Of a stretch of DNA of 64,000 bases, positions 35,351 to 47,695 are shown piece by piece. The translations under genes were made by a program, and so were the position numbers. Origin of the DNA: Manis javanica (lineage: Eukaryota; Chordata; Mammalia; Pholidota; Manidae); assembly GCF_040802235.1 (NCBI RefSeq), contig NC_133158.1, positions 35,964,001 through 36,028,000 on the forward strand. The letters run 5' to 3'. The notes below the pieces were generated by a model that had not been told where the DNA came from, searched no databases, and was given only the letters and a program-made list of their open reading frames with translations. Numbering within the stretch: the stretch's first letter is position 1; the number at the start of each line of letters is the position of its first letter.

Positions 35351-36229
35351 AGAGGGAGAGCCGGGATGACAGCCGAGCCACGAGCCTGGACATCACCAAC
35401 CTGTGCAGAGCAGGCCACAGGGCTCCAGGGACAGATCCCAGCTCTGGCAGAGTAATGAGTGGCAGAGAAGCCCTCCCTCCATGAATAACCACTAGACAGA
35501 GAAAACTCCAAGAGGCTATCGTTTCCAGGCTGTACACAACAGGCAGCCCACAGTTGTGACCCTGGAAGAAGCAAAACCCACCGCATGCCCCTCATGGCCG
35601 CCAGGACTCTTGACCTGGAGATGGCTTCCTGACCACGGGATGGCGGACTGTGATCCAAGCAGAGCACGGTGCTCCCACTGAGCCAGGGAGGCAATGATCA
35701 GAGTCTGGAGTAGCTGGTCTGACTGGGATGAGGGGCAGTCACAGCCTAGGACAGCCCAAAAGTCTACGTGTGGCTCCCCAGCCAGCCCTCCCCTGACTGC
35801 TCCATGCTCAGGTGAGAGCACTGGCGGGAATCTTCCCACAGAGTGGTCCTGTGGGGCTGAGGACAGACCACAGAGCCCGGGCAGTGCTATGGATGGCATG
35901 TCAGTTCCAAAGCAGACACAGTGAGGAGGCCTCCCTTGCACGTTGTTAGTGACCCGATATTAAGCTCAGACGTCAGGAAGGCTGTAGAGTGGGGACCACA
36001 GCTCGAGGAAGGCCTGCCCCAACTCTCAAACCAAGCCCCAACATGAGCCTCAGGTTTGGGGGCTGTGTTCTGTCAACTTAAAAAGGCTAGAGAAACATCC
36101 TTAGACATCTACCTGTCTGTCCTAACAAAACATAAAAACAAGCCTACTTGGGTCCAACATTATAAGCCAGTAATTTGAATTGACAACTAGAACACGAATC
36201 CACATTCTTGAAAAGAAAATAGCAGAATC

Positions 36230-37090
36230 CAGAATCTCTATATCTTATTTTATATCTTTTTGTTTTGTGTACCTCTTACTATTTATTGTAGTCTTACTTT
36301 ATTTTACTATATTGTCTTTTAGCCTTCATACTAGGTTTTCTAAAGAGCTGATTTACTGCCTTTACCATGTATTTGCCTTAACCAATGAAACTGTTTCTTT
36401 CGTATATTTCCTTACTTTCAGTTACAGCCATTTTTTTTTTCTGCTTAAAGACACCTTTGAACATTTCTTGTAAGGCTGATCTACTGGTGATAAATTCTTT
36501 TAGTTTTTGCTTGTCTGGGAAACTCTCTCTCTCCTTCAATTCTGAACAATAACCTTGAAGGCAGTGTAATATAGGTTGTAAGGTTTTCCCTGTCGGCACT
36601 TTAAACATATCCTGCCATTCCCTCTGACCTGCAAAGTTTCTTCTGAAAATTCAGCTGGTAGATTTAGGGGATTTCCCTTGTATATAACTACAGTTGACCC
36701 TCGAACAACATGGGTTTGAACTGCATGGGTCAAATTTCTATGTGAATATTTTTAATAAGTATACTGGAAAAAAATTCTGTGGAGATTTGTGACAATTTAA
36801 AAAAACACTTTCTGTTCTCTGGCCTACTTTAAGAATACAGTACATAAAACATGTTACATACAAAATGTGTTAATCAACTGTTTATTTTATTAGTAAGGCT
36901 ATGGTGAACCATAGGCTATTACAAGTTTTGGAGGAATCAAAAGTTATATGTGAATTTTTGACCGTGCAGGGGGTCGGTGCCATATTCCCCACGTTATTCA
37001 AGGGTCAACTATATTTTTCCCTTGCTGCCTTTAAGATTCTCTCTTTAACTTTTGCCATTTTAATTATGTCTTATTGTGGATTTGGAATTA
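36230..37090 (-). repeat. Old LINE-1, antisense, interrupted by MER2
   Basis: In + orientation the run 'tttcttgtaaggctgatcta', 'tttgcttgtctgggaaactc', 'aggggatttcccttgtatat' is old L1 antisense. The element resumes at 37014 as 'tttttcccttgctgccttta', so MER2 inserted into it. Confidence 0.75.
36691..37011. mobile_element. MER2 (Tigger-type DNA transposon) inserted in L1
   Basis: The terminal inverted repeats are cagttgaccctcgaacaaca (36691) and tattcaagggtcaact (ending 37010), flanked by TA target duplications. The interior matches the short non-autonomous MER2 element ('gcagggggtcggtgcc' near the end). The L1 sequence is continuous across it. Confidence 0.88.
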
Positions 37091-39023
37091 TTTTTACAAA
37101 CATATCAATGGAGTCAAGTTTTAAAACCCAGAATTGCAACCAACATGTGAAGTGGAAAATTCATTCAATGAGCTTAAAAGCAGAAAAAGAAAAAACTGGA
37201 ATCAGCGAACCTGAAGAAAAATCAATAGAAATCATTCAATCTGAAGAACTCAAGGGAAAATAAAAGATAGAAGAAAAATCAACAGAGGCTACAGGGATCT
37301 GTGGGACAACATCAAATAATTTCATATTCACATAACTGCAGTTCCAGAAGGAGAAGACAGTGAGAATGTGGTGATACTAATGACTGCAAAGTGCAAATTT
37401 GGTAAGATACCGACTCAGTGATCCACAGTGGCCACCGAACCCTAAGCAGAAGAAACATAAAATGTGCTACAGCAGAGCACAGCCAGAGCAATGAAAACCG
37501 AAGATGAAAGAAAACTTGTGAAGTAGTCTGAGAGCGAGAGAAAAAAGACATACTATGTACAGGGCAGCACCAGTACAAATGACAAGGGACTTCTCACCAG
37601 AAATAATGGATGCCAGAAGACAATGATGGAAATTGCTCAAAAGGGGAAAATGCACTGAAAGGAAAACCTTTCAACACCAAAGTCTGTATCAAGGAAAAAA
37701 TATCTCTCAAAAATGAGGGAGAAATAAAGTTGTTTTCAGATAAACGCCTAGGGGCATCTCCCTGGAAGACCCGCACGAGAAGTGCTAAAAACTGCTCTCC
37801 AGGCTGAGGGGTAATGAAACAAAGGGGGACTCAGATCTACGCAAGTGATGAGCAGCACGAGAAACGTTAAGTGGGTATGTGTAAAACACTATTTTCTTCT
37901 TCTTGCAATTTCCGTTTTGGACAACTAACTATAAAATTATAAAAAATGACTGCCAGGCAGCATTTATAATTTATTAGAAATAAAAAATATGACAATAATA
38001 CCACTAAGGAAAGGAAGCCAGATAAATGAAATCATGATACTGTAAGATCACTGTGAGATGAGAAGCATTAGGTGTCAGCTGCGAATTATCAAGTGGTACA
38101 AAACTGAATCTAAAAAGCTTCTGTGAGTTAAGGATGCATATTACTAGCCCTGTATATCTACCAGTCAGATAAATAACAAGTCAATAGAAGAAACAAAATG
38201 GTATTCTTAAGAACAAAAGTCAATTAAGCCAAAAGATGGAAAAAGAAGAAAGGAATAAAAAATGGGAGAGACAAATAGACAACAAGCAGCAAATGAGAGA
38301 CTTAAACTCCACCATACCAATAACTACATTAAATATAAATTAACTAAACATTCCAATTAAAAGTGCTAGCTTGTCAGACTGAAAAAAAAGGCAAGTTCCA
38401 ACTCTATGCTATCTACCTGAGGATGCACTTAAAATATAAAGACACAAGTAGGTACAAAAGAAAATTTAGATATATGTAACATGAAATAGAAGTTTTATGA
38501 ACTGAACTATAAAACATACATCACAAAAAGCATGAGAAAGTGTAAGAATGATGATTGTACTAATACCAAAGTAGGCTGCCAAGTGAAGAATTACAAGAGA
38601 TAAACAGACATTTCATGATAAAAGAGGCAATTTATCAGAAAGACATGACACTAGGTATGAATCTAATTACAGGTTTCAAATTTTATTAAGTTAAAATGGA
38701 CATAACTGGAGATTTTAATGCCTCTTTCTCAGTCATTGTTAAATAGACCAAAAAAATTGGTACAGATAATGAATATCTAAACAACACTATTAACCCAACT
38801 GACATTCCCAGAACACTACACGCAACACGACAGACCAGCACTTTCTTTTCAAGTGGACATGGACTGTTCACCAAGAACACCATATGATGGGCCTCATGTA
38901 AATCTCCACTAGTTTCAGACAATTGAATTTGTATAGAATATAACTCCAACCACACACACACACAAAAACAAATAGAAATCCAGAAAGCTCTGGGAGACAC
39001 TTCTTCAAGAAGAAACTGAAAGA

Positions 39024-39362
39024 TAATACAGAGAAGAGAAGTAGTGACTCTGTAGTATCTTACTACTCTGATGGACAGTGACTGTAATGGGGTATGTGGT
39101 GGGGACTTGATAATGGGGGGAGTCTAGTAACCATAATGTTGCTCATGTAATTGTATATGAATGATACCAAAATTAAAATTAATTAATTAATTTAAAAAAC
39201 CTTTCCCAACTTCCTCCTTCTCTTCCATAAAATGATTCCTCTCCTTTGCTTATTGGACTTGCTAAACTTGCTTATGGTTTTGCCATAGCTTGCTTGCATG
39301 TCCCAATTTGCAATTCACTGCTATTCCCGAATAAACCCATTTTTTCTGGTAAAAGAAAAAAA
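39024..39362 (+). mobile_element. 5'-truncated LINE-1 with a 3'-transduced segment
   Basis: Flanking target duplications of 17 bp, aagaagaaactgaaaga, lie at 39007-39023 and 39363-39379. The first part (39024-39190) is the last roughly 160 bp of an L1 3' UTR ('gatggacagtgactgtaatg', 'cataatgttgctcatgtaat'). It is followed by about 150 bp of non-L1 sequence with an AATAAA (39331-39336) and a terminal A-rich tail. This layout is that of an L1 retrotransposed with downstream flanking sequence. Confidence 0.8.
39198..39350 (+). mobile_element. LTR-like segment carried by the L1 transduction
   Basis: Its end, 'tattcccgaataaacccatt' followed by 'tttttctggt', resembles the poly(A)-signal region of a retroviral-type LTR. 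It is only a partial fossil and the family is not assigned. Confidence 0.45.
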
Positions 39363-39545
39363 AAGAAGAAACTGAAAGAAATCAATATATTAACAGCAAA
39401 GTCATTCAGTATGTTGGACTGATGGAGAGTTATATAACTAGCGAAGAGTTTAGCGATGAATTTCATCGTAAATATATAACCTACGCAAAAATAAGATGAT
39501 TACTGCTGCCAGGAAAAACTAGTGAACCTGGGTAGTGTATTTAGG

Positions 39546-39845
39546 GGCATACCTTCTTTTACTGCACTTTGCAGATACTGTTATCTTTTACAGATTAAAG
39601 GTTTGAGGCAACCCTGCCTGGAGCAAGTCCACAGGCACCAATTTTCCAATAGCATTTGCTCAGTTTTGTGTCTCTGTCACGTTTTGGCAATTCTCGAAAT
39701 AGCCCAGATTTTTTCATTATTGTTGTACCTGTGATGGTGATCTGTGATGAGTAATCTTTGATGTTACTATTCCAATTGTTTGGGGGCGCCACAAAGCATG
39801 CCCATGTAAGACTGAGAACTTAATAAGTGTCTGCTCTGACTGCTC
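39546..39845 (+). mobile_element. Tigger1-type DNA transposon, 5' end
   Basis: Landmarks are 'ggggcataccttcttttact', 'taaaggtttgaggcaaccct', 'gatggtgatctgtgatgagt' and 'gtttgggggcgccacaaagc'. They follow Tigger1 from its terminal repeat for about 300 bp; the transposase part is absent. Confidence 0.85.
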
Positions 39846-40999
39846 TCACAAGGTGGGAAGCCACAGGAGTTGGAAGCCCATCAGATTCACATGTTAACAG
39901 GATCAGTCTGATTGCTGTATTGGGAAAAGATGGAAAGAGAGCAAGGAGAGAAATGGGGAGACAGGTCAGCAGGCTGTCGCCATTATCCAGGGAAGAGATG
40001 GCAGTGGGACCAGGGTGGTAGCAGGGAAGGCCGGGAAAAGTGATCAAATTGTGAACGTATTTTTGAGAACAGAGCTGAAAGGAACCTAACGCTGATCTCA
40101 TCAACATTAGCACACACCTCCTTCGGGAGGTGCACAGCCATGGCGGGCTGGGTAGCTCTGAGAGAGAGTTAAAACCTTATCTCCCAAAGTAGCAAGTCAA
40201 TAGGTTACCCCTATAACTGGGGGTGGGGTGGGGGGAGACAGTGGGGGGGAGCATGGCAATACAAGCAAGAAAATCGAAAACCCCCATCAATTAAAAGGAG
40301 CTAGAAGTGACTGCCCCTGGAAGATGAGGGTAGGAGTGTAACCAGAGACCTTTTGTAATAAGCCTTGTTGAGCCAAATGACTCTTTAAACCCTACACAAG
40401 TATAACTCTGAAAAAAATAAAAACTAAATTAAAAACCAACAGAAGAGCTACAGATTAAGGTATCTAGGTCAACCAATTGGCGAAATCTGGGCAGTAATGG
40501 AGAAGATATTTTTGGAAAGTAGGTCCTTCCCATGACATAATATTCTCATCTGACCCAACCACATTGGAGGACGGGAAGGAAAAAGGGCAGTGTTGGCACT
40601 CTGGCATCCGACAGGCATCAGATCTGCCATGTACCAGCTTGGTGTCTCTAGGCTAACACTTAATTCAGTTTCCATCTGTTAAAAAAAATGTCAGGAGATA
40701 GAGTCAATGAGCAGAATGCCTAGAATGGAGAAGGTGCTAGATAAATGCACCCATTGAACAATATCTACTGAGCTATTACAGTGTTTGGCTAGTGTTTCTA
40801 ATAGACGCAAAGGAGCTTCAAAACAAAGTCAAATGTATGGTGTGCCCAAAGGAAAACACACTGGGCTGTGTGCACAGGTCATCCATTTGTTCATTTACTA
40901 TGTGCTGAGCTTCTGCCATGTCCCAGCCTCTGTTCCAGGAACTAGATATTGCAGGGAATAAAATGAAAACAGAACTCACATTCTAGCGAAAGGAGACAG

Positions 41000-41390
41000 C
41001 CCAGAATGCAAATAGGACACCTGCAGAGAGGCGTAATGAGCATCCAAGAAAATAAAGGTAATGGAAGTAATTCCCCAGAATGGGGGCCTCCTAGGGTGGT
41101 CACAGAATGGGACACTGGAGCTGAGGCCTGATAAGCTGCCAATCATAGGGACAGTGTTCAGGTAGAGAACAGTGCAAAGGCCCGGAGGCAGGACAAAGCT
41201 TGCAACATTGGAGACACAGCAAGGGCAGTGTGGCCAGATGGCAGCAAAGAAGGAACATGAAGAAGGAAGAGATGCAGTCAGAGGCAGGCTGGAGCCGGGG
41301 CATGGAGGCTCTTGTAGGCTGAGGTCAGGAGGGTAGGTTTTATTCTTAGTGCCGTGGGAAACCACTGGAGGCTGTCTGAAGCTGGGAAAT
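41000..41390 (+). repeat. Unnamed old repeat family (as at 10900-13340)
   Basis: It contains 'gtgcaaaggcccggaggcag' (41170), 'gaggctcttgtaggctgagg' and 'gggaaaccactggaggctgt', the landmarks of the family seen at 10900-12420. Confidence 0.55.
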
Positions 41391-42599
41391 ATTTATCAGA
41401 CACCTCTGTGATCCCACCTGACACATCTCAGTGTCCACCTTGTACCCCAGCCATCACAGCGACAACCAGCTCCATGGAGTGTAACAGCCTGTCACATCTT
41501 GGTGCACTAGGCAAGCCTCACCACCCGCCATGGAGCCTCTCTGGGGAGCAAGGGATGCCCGGGCCAAATCAAGCCCTACTCACAGCAACAGTTTGACAAT
41601 GCAGCCTCAAACAGCGTTTCCTTGCCTCCCAGTTTCATTCTCTCCAGTCCCCAAAACAAATGAGCTGTGTGCAAACCCTTGTCTCAGGTTCTGCTTTTCC
41701 CAGGGGAGCCCAGGTCAAGACAAGATGTGCTCCAACTGCCGTTTGTAAAGCACCACCTGGGCTGCTGGGTGGAGGGTGGTCCTGCTGCGGAGTCACAGAG
41801 AAGGCTTAGCAGAGGAGGCCAAATCGCTTGGCCCAAATGCCCTCTGTGTTCTGCAAGAGGTGGGAGAAGCCAAGGAGGGACCTTGCTTTCCCAGCAGCCA
41901 AGCACAGCTCCTCTGGTGAAGAGCCAGCCTGCCATTAGGCAGTGCCCCAGGGGGGCTGGGGGAAAAGTTTAATGAGTCTGATCAGGCACCTTAGCTCCTT
42001 CAGAGACAGACGGGTAAGCAGATTAGCATCACCCTAAGCCATCTTTGGGGGAGGAGAGTTCCAGGCTCTGTATCTCAGAAGCCAGAGGACAGGCCCCTCA
42101 GTCACATGGATGCTGTGGGATCCTGACCCAGGCACGTGGGCCATCTCACTGGGTCCTCACCGGAGCCTGCAGGCAGGGGCCACAAGTCCAACATCACAGA
42201 GGAGAAAGGTGGGCTCTGATGGCCTGGGGACACGTCATGGCACCTCAGCATGAGCCCACCCATCTGCCCACCTTCTGTCCCCCAGCCCTCAACAGAGGTG
42301 TAGGCAAGCAGGAATTCGTGGGCATGAGTCTCCACTGCCTCTAGCTCTGTGGTTCCCTCCACTTCACACTGTCACCACCTCCATGGAGCCTGGCACCAGG
42401 GTCACTGCAGACAGCCTCAAACCTGACTCAGGCTTCCACTCCTGCATTCTGCCTTGTCTCCACACAGCAGCCAACGCGGAGCCACTTAACCGTCTAAGAT
42501 CTTGTCTCTCAGCTCCACCTGCCAGTGTCATCCCTAAGACCTGAGGCCCACAGCATCCAACTTTACCTGCCCGCCGTAGCTTCACCTCAGCTGTCTTCC

Positions 42600-43022
42600 C
42601 CTCCTGGCTGGTCCTTGAGTGCTCCAAGGTTTCTATATCAAGACCCATACCCCTGTTATTCCTCTGCTTGGAATGTTCTAGACCATCACATGGCAGCTTC
42701 CTCCCTTCATTCTGAACTCTATTCACATATCACCTCCACTGAAAAGCCTTCCATGACCACCCTTCCCCTCACCCCAGTTATTTTCTCAGTGCCCCTGCTA
42801 CCTGGCATACTGCATGCATGAGCATGCATGTGCGTGCGTGCACACACACACACACACACACATACACACACACTTTTCAGGTGCTTACCATCTCTCCCAC
42901 CTGTGAGTTTAGGAGGGCAGAGGCTCTGTCAGTCTGCCTTTCTGCATAAGCTCAGCACCCAGCATGGTGCCTGGTGTGCAGGAGATGCTCGATAAATATC
43001 CTCTGGATGGATGGATGGATGG
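42600..43022 (+). repeat. LINE-2 3' end
   Basis: It has 'attcctctgcttggaatgtt', 'tcacctccactgaaaagcct', 'gagtttaggagggcagaggc', 'tggtgcctggtgtgcaggag' and a (GGAT)n tail at 43003-43022. This is the L2 3' end order, interrupted by a dinucleotide tract. Confidence 0.85.
42822..42873. repeat. 52-bp alternating purine-pyrimidine tract
   Basis: It runs GCATGCATGTGCGTGCGTGC and then (CA)n with one CATA, without any break in purine-pyrimidine alternation. A further 10-bp alternating piece precedes it after one interruption at 42820-42822. Confidence 0.95.
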
Positions 43023-46000
43023 GTATTGTTTCAGCCCTCAGAGCCCATTACCCTGCCCACCTGGTCTCCGCGCAGTAACTGGGACCCAAAGCCTTAGCTC
43101 AGCAAAGCCAACTCCTGGCTGAGTTACATCCTGATGACACCCAGGGACTATTGCACTACCCAGAGTCCATAACCGGCCTTAAAATACTGAGGACATCTGC
43201 CAGGTTGAAACTACAACCCCACCCCGCACAGCCCACCAGAAGTTCTTGGCCCACACTCTCGCTTGACAGTCAGGGACTCTGTACTATGCATCATAATCGT
43301 GCCCACCCTCCCTGGCTCCCTGCATGCCTGGCACATCACCAGCTTCTCTGACCTTCCCCAGCCAGGCTTTCTCATCTCACTGTCAACTATAAGGGAAATT
43401 CCCAAGGCTGCTGGTATCCATACTGAAGTCCAGAAGATCTGCTGGGCACAGTGGGAGGAGTGGGACCCAGTTAGCATGGAAAAGGGCTCCCGGAGGATGA
43501 CTGCTTGGAAGAGGAGAGCTGCCCTTCCACTCAGCAGGGCCAGTTTCTGATGGTGAGTGGACCTAAGGAAGCAGGAGTTGTAGGCTTCAGTTCCTTCTTT
43601 TGCCTTAGTGACAGAAGGGCTTGGGCTGGTGATCACAGCCTTAGTCCGGAAGGCACAGCCCCAGTGTGATGGCTGAGGCTTACTTTCTAAGCTCCACACC
43701 CCATGAGTCCCAGTTTACACTGTCCCTCTGAGTTCCCATACCCCTGATGGGATGTTTTCATTTGTGTCACTGTCTCCTTTTTCTAGGAAACACTGCATTC
43801 ATCTTGACCTTTTGGTGAACTCCTATGTAACCTTCAGGACCCCAGCTCAAAAATCACCTGGTCAGGGTCAGCAGAGCTTTTATTAACACACAGTCCTAGG
43901 TCCAACCCTGAGGGCAATTCATTCTTTCCTTCATGTTCCCACAGCCCTTCATCTTACCTCTGTAACAGCTCACACCACAGAGTGTGTTACCCATTTAAGC
44001 CAACATGTTGCAAACTAAGGCACCTTTAGGGGCCTGCCTGGGAACATAAAATGCAGCAAGATGACAGGAAAGGATACATTTGCCTAAAGCAAATGCCATA
44101 AAAAACAAACCTGCAACTCACCATTCTGTAGGCCAAACAAATGGGCCTTCATAGCAGGCACTGGTCTAGGGCTGACCAAGCTGGGTTCATGTTTTGCAAG
44201 TCTGTCTCTCACAATCCAGAATGGGCTCTAGACCCCATTTTATTCCCTCATGTCACCCAGAACCAGCGTAGTCCAGGTGCTCAAGAAAGAAGGAAATCTT
44301 TGAAGGCAGGTCCTGGTAGTCAGGCCAGTGACAGAGAAAAGATGCACAGTGGGGCTAAAGCTGCCTTCTAGGGATTTGTGGCTGCCCCTGTGGATTGGTT
44401 CACGTGCCCCAGTGGGAAACCAATTCTGCTAATTGGGTTCAAAACACCACTGGTAGTTCAGTTCCCAGAACCTGTACTCAGCACCATCTCCCCAGGCAGA
44501 AACAGGAAAGGCTTTTATTGAACAGTCTTTCCCCTGCATGAAGCAGCTGGCAGTGAAAAGCTCCCTGCTTCTTCATAGCAGAGAAGGACCTTGGAAAAAT
44601 TAGTTCTCAGGACAAAACTCTGACAATTGGTCAGACTGACCCAAATAGGAGTTTCTGAGCTATTTTCCATGGTGTCTTGGGATGTGGGGAGTCGAACCAG
44701 GAGGTGGAGTCTGCAGGCCACTCCTCCGGCCAGCTGCTGTCCCCCCTCCACCTCAGTCCTCTGGGGAAGAGCCTGGCCCAAGGCTCACAAACAAACCGAA
44801 GACCAAGACACGGGGGCACATCAGGAGCAACAGTGAAACACTGCAAAACTTCCAGTGTGTCAGCTGGCTGAAGACAGGCAGGCAGGCAGACAGAGACCAC
44901 GTGAGGGAGAGGAAGGCGAGAATGCGCTGGGCTAGCAAAGGAGAGGGGCCAGCAACGTGGACCTGAGCGCAGGCAGAATTAATGGGGCAGGAGGGCTCCT
45001 CTATGGTGGCAGCAAGGGTTGGGGACAGTTGCCTGAGCCCGCAGCTCCCCTCCGACCCCAGATACAGGTGCTCAAGATCCCAGCGTCAGAGGGGACTTTC
45101 TTTGTCCCTTGGTACAGGGCAGCTGGCCTCGGGAGGGTCATCTGCAGCTGGAAGTGAAGGCGACTCAGGATGTCTGGGTGCCTGTGCTGCTCCAGCAGCT
45201 GAGGGACCCAGGATGGTCACAAAGCTTCCCAGCATCTGCGTTTCCTCCCCAGTAACCTGGGAACAGCAGTGACAGCCCATTTTGCAGGGCTGGCGGGAGC
45301 ACAGGGTGAAGTTGGGGTTCAAACGTGCTCTGAAAGCCCCCAGGGGCCAGCACAGTCAGTGTTTTACATTGTTAACCCATTCCATCCCCACGGTGGCCCT
45401 GGAAGGTGAGTCTTACTGCTTTTTATGTGAGGGGACACAGGGTCATAGGAAGGAAGTGGCAGAAGAGCTCTGTCTGACTCTAAAACCCCATGCCCTTTAC
45501 TGTGGCCACAGATCCTCCTCAAACCATACACATGTGTTTGCTTTCTGAGAAACCTCACTAAGGACCTCCACCTCCTGCGGGGATCAGTCAAATCCTTTCC
45601 TGCACCGCCTTGTCGCCTTGTCGGGGAAAAGACACAATGTGGGGAAGGACAATGGGCCTGCCCTGGTCACTCGCAAGGCCCACCAGCTCCCAGGGATGCT
45701 CCCTTCCATCTCCCAGGGAAGCTAAGCCCACCCACCCATGCCCCTTGGGCTTTCCAGGGCAGCGGTTGGAGGGACCGAGCCAAAGCCGGGCGCTGGGAGC
45801 GTTGCGCCTGCCTCAGGCCAGTCAGGCAGGCCCCACCAGGCCAGAAGGAGCCCCAGACCAACAGGGTGGACTGCACAGCCACAACCTGTGCCTGCTAGGC
45901 AAGGCCGAGAGCAAGCAGCAGCCGCATTCCTAGGGCTGTGGCTGATGTCTGGGCTTCCCTGGTGAATGGCCTCATGAAGCCCTCGCTGCTTCCTCCTTCA

Positions 46001-47089
46001 TTTCCTTAAACCCCAACCCGCTTCTCTTTTTCCCAAAATTCCTCACAGCAAGGACCCAGCCTACAGGGGAGGGGAGACCAGATGCCACCTGTCCCTCCTG
46101 AGCCCTGCCGCCTGGATTAACGGTCATGGCTGCCCCTCGGCTCAGTCTCGGCTGATCGTGCCTCTGGCCTCCATCAAGCCTTCAGGACTAATGGTGGGCC
46201 TCCCTCACAAGGCTGACCATTTTACTTCCTACAGCCCTCAGGGCACAGTCAACACACCTTGGAGAGCCATCACAGGCTGGTCCTGAGCCCCTTCCACAGC
46301 CTCATCTCCCGCCACACTCCAGCTACACTTGAGGTGGGCAAACCACCCCACTTCCTTCTCATGTCTCCAGGGCTCTGCATGGACACGGCCTTGGGGGCAA
46401 AGCCCTTTCTATCCTAGCTCACTGGGAAACTCACAGATCTTTCAGGGGCTAGCTCAACCCCTGTGCCTCTGTGACCCTCTGTGCCCCGGCAGCACACAGC
46501 AGGCTCCCAGCCACGGCAATCGCAGAGCCCTGCTTAGCAGGAACTGTCCTAATTTTAAATATTCTTTCTTGCTGTTGCAACACTTGTCAGGCCATGTGTT
46601 GCCAATCCTGGTTCAGAAACTACAGCGACAGCTTTAACAGCAGTGCATACCTGTTACCGGTTTACACATCTGCTCCCCCACACAGGCATGGGCTCATGCG
46701 TCTGATTGATCTTGCTCTTCCGTACCTAGAACGGTGCGTAGGGACTTCCAAATGAACAAACCATGAACTAGTTGCCATTTAGTGAACTCCCCAGTATGCG
46801 GTTTATGTCTCAGGGGGTCCAGCGGTAACTTCTGGCCAACAAGCGTAGGGACACTGGACAGAACACCTTCTAAGCTTCAGGTGTTTTTCTCCTTGAATCC
46901 CATTTCAACTTGCCTACTGCTTCAGAGAGAAAAGGCTAGCTCAAGGCATGGCTCTTAAATGATACCCCAAGAAACAAAGTTAATAGAACACACAGGAATC
47001 TTTAATAATAAATATGAATGGAGGCATCCGGTGGATACTACCTTCCCCAAATGATCCAAGTTGGCATCACTACCAGCGGGGTAACTGGC

Positions 47090-47695
47090 ATCGTGTGCCA
47101 TCTGCCCTGGCCGCAATGTGCAGTACACAAAGGTATCTATGACTCATTCTCGCCAAGAGCTTTCACCTGAGTCTAATCAAGCCTCCAAACTCAGCCTCCA
47201 GCTTACAGGAAATACAGGGGATAAAGGGACAAGTGGAAAGACTACACGGGAACCATGAGACAAATCCAGGTAATGACTCTTACAAAATTAAAAAGTCAGC
47301 ATAATTTTTAAAAAAAGTAATGACTTTAAGAAAAAGTGAGGTGTTGCTCTGGACTAAACCCATAATGGACCTGGTCCAAGGGGGAAAAAATATTATAAAA
47401 GACATTTTGGAGAAAGTTGGAGAAGCTTAAAAAGTAAACTAGACAGTAGATGCTATTATAGCAATATTGGTTTGTTTAGGTGCATTAAGAGTGTTATTCT
47501 TAAATGTTGTATATCAAGGTATTTAGGAGTGATGTGTCATGATATCTGCAACTTACTTGCAGATAAAAAGATTTATATTACATGTATGGAAAAAGCAAAT
47601 ACAGCAAACCATGAACAACTGTTGAATTTATGTGGAAGGATGTATTTTATTCTTATGTTTGGAATTATTCATAGTAAAAAGTTGGGAAAATAAGA
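47090..47695 (+). repeat. Old L1M 3' end
   Basis: 'gggaaccatgagacaaatcc', 'aagtaaactagacagtagat', 'tatctgcaacttacttgcag' and a 3' end 'catagtaaaaagttgggaaa' match an old L1M 3' UTR. Confidence 0.7.

Larger units (their letters stand above)
37100..39545 (+). repeat. Old L1M element, 5' region through ORF2 start
   Basis: It follows the 5' half of an old L1M. An ORF1-like part has 'tggatgccagaagacaatga' (37609) and 'gaaataaagttgttttcaga' (37721). Next come the inter-ORF region, the ORF2 start ('ataactacattaaatataaa' 38321) and the endonuclease region ('acattcccagaacactacac' 38801). A younger L1 copy interrupts it at 39024-39362. It is heavily decayed. Confidence 0.75.

Noticed and set aside
36901-37263. 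Open frame with a hydrophobic stretch, looking like a small membrane protein
   Set aside because: It reads across the MER2 end and antisense L1 DNA.
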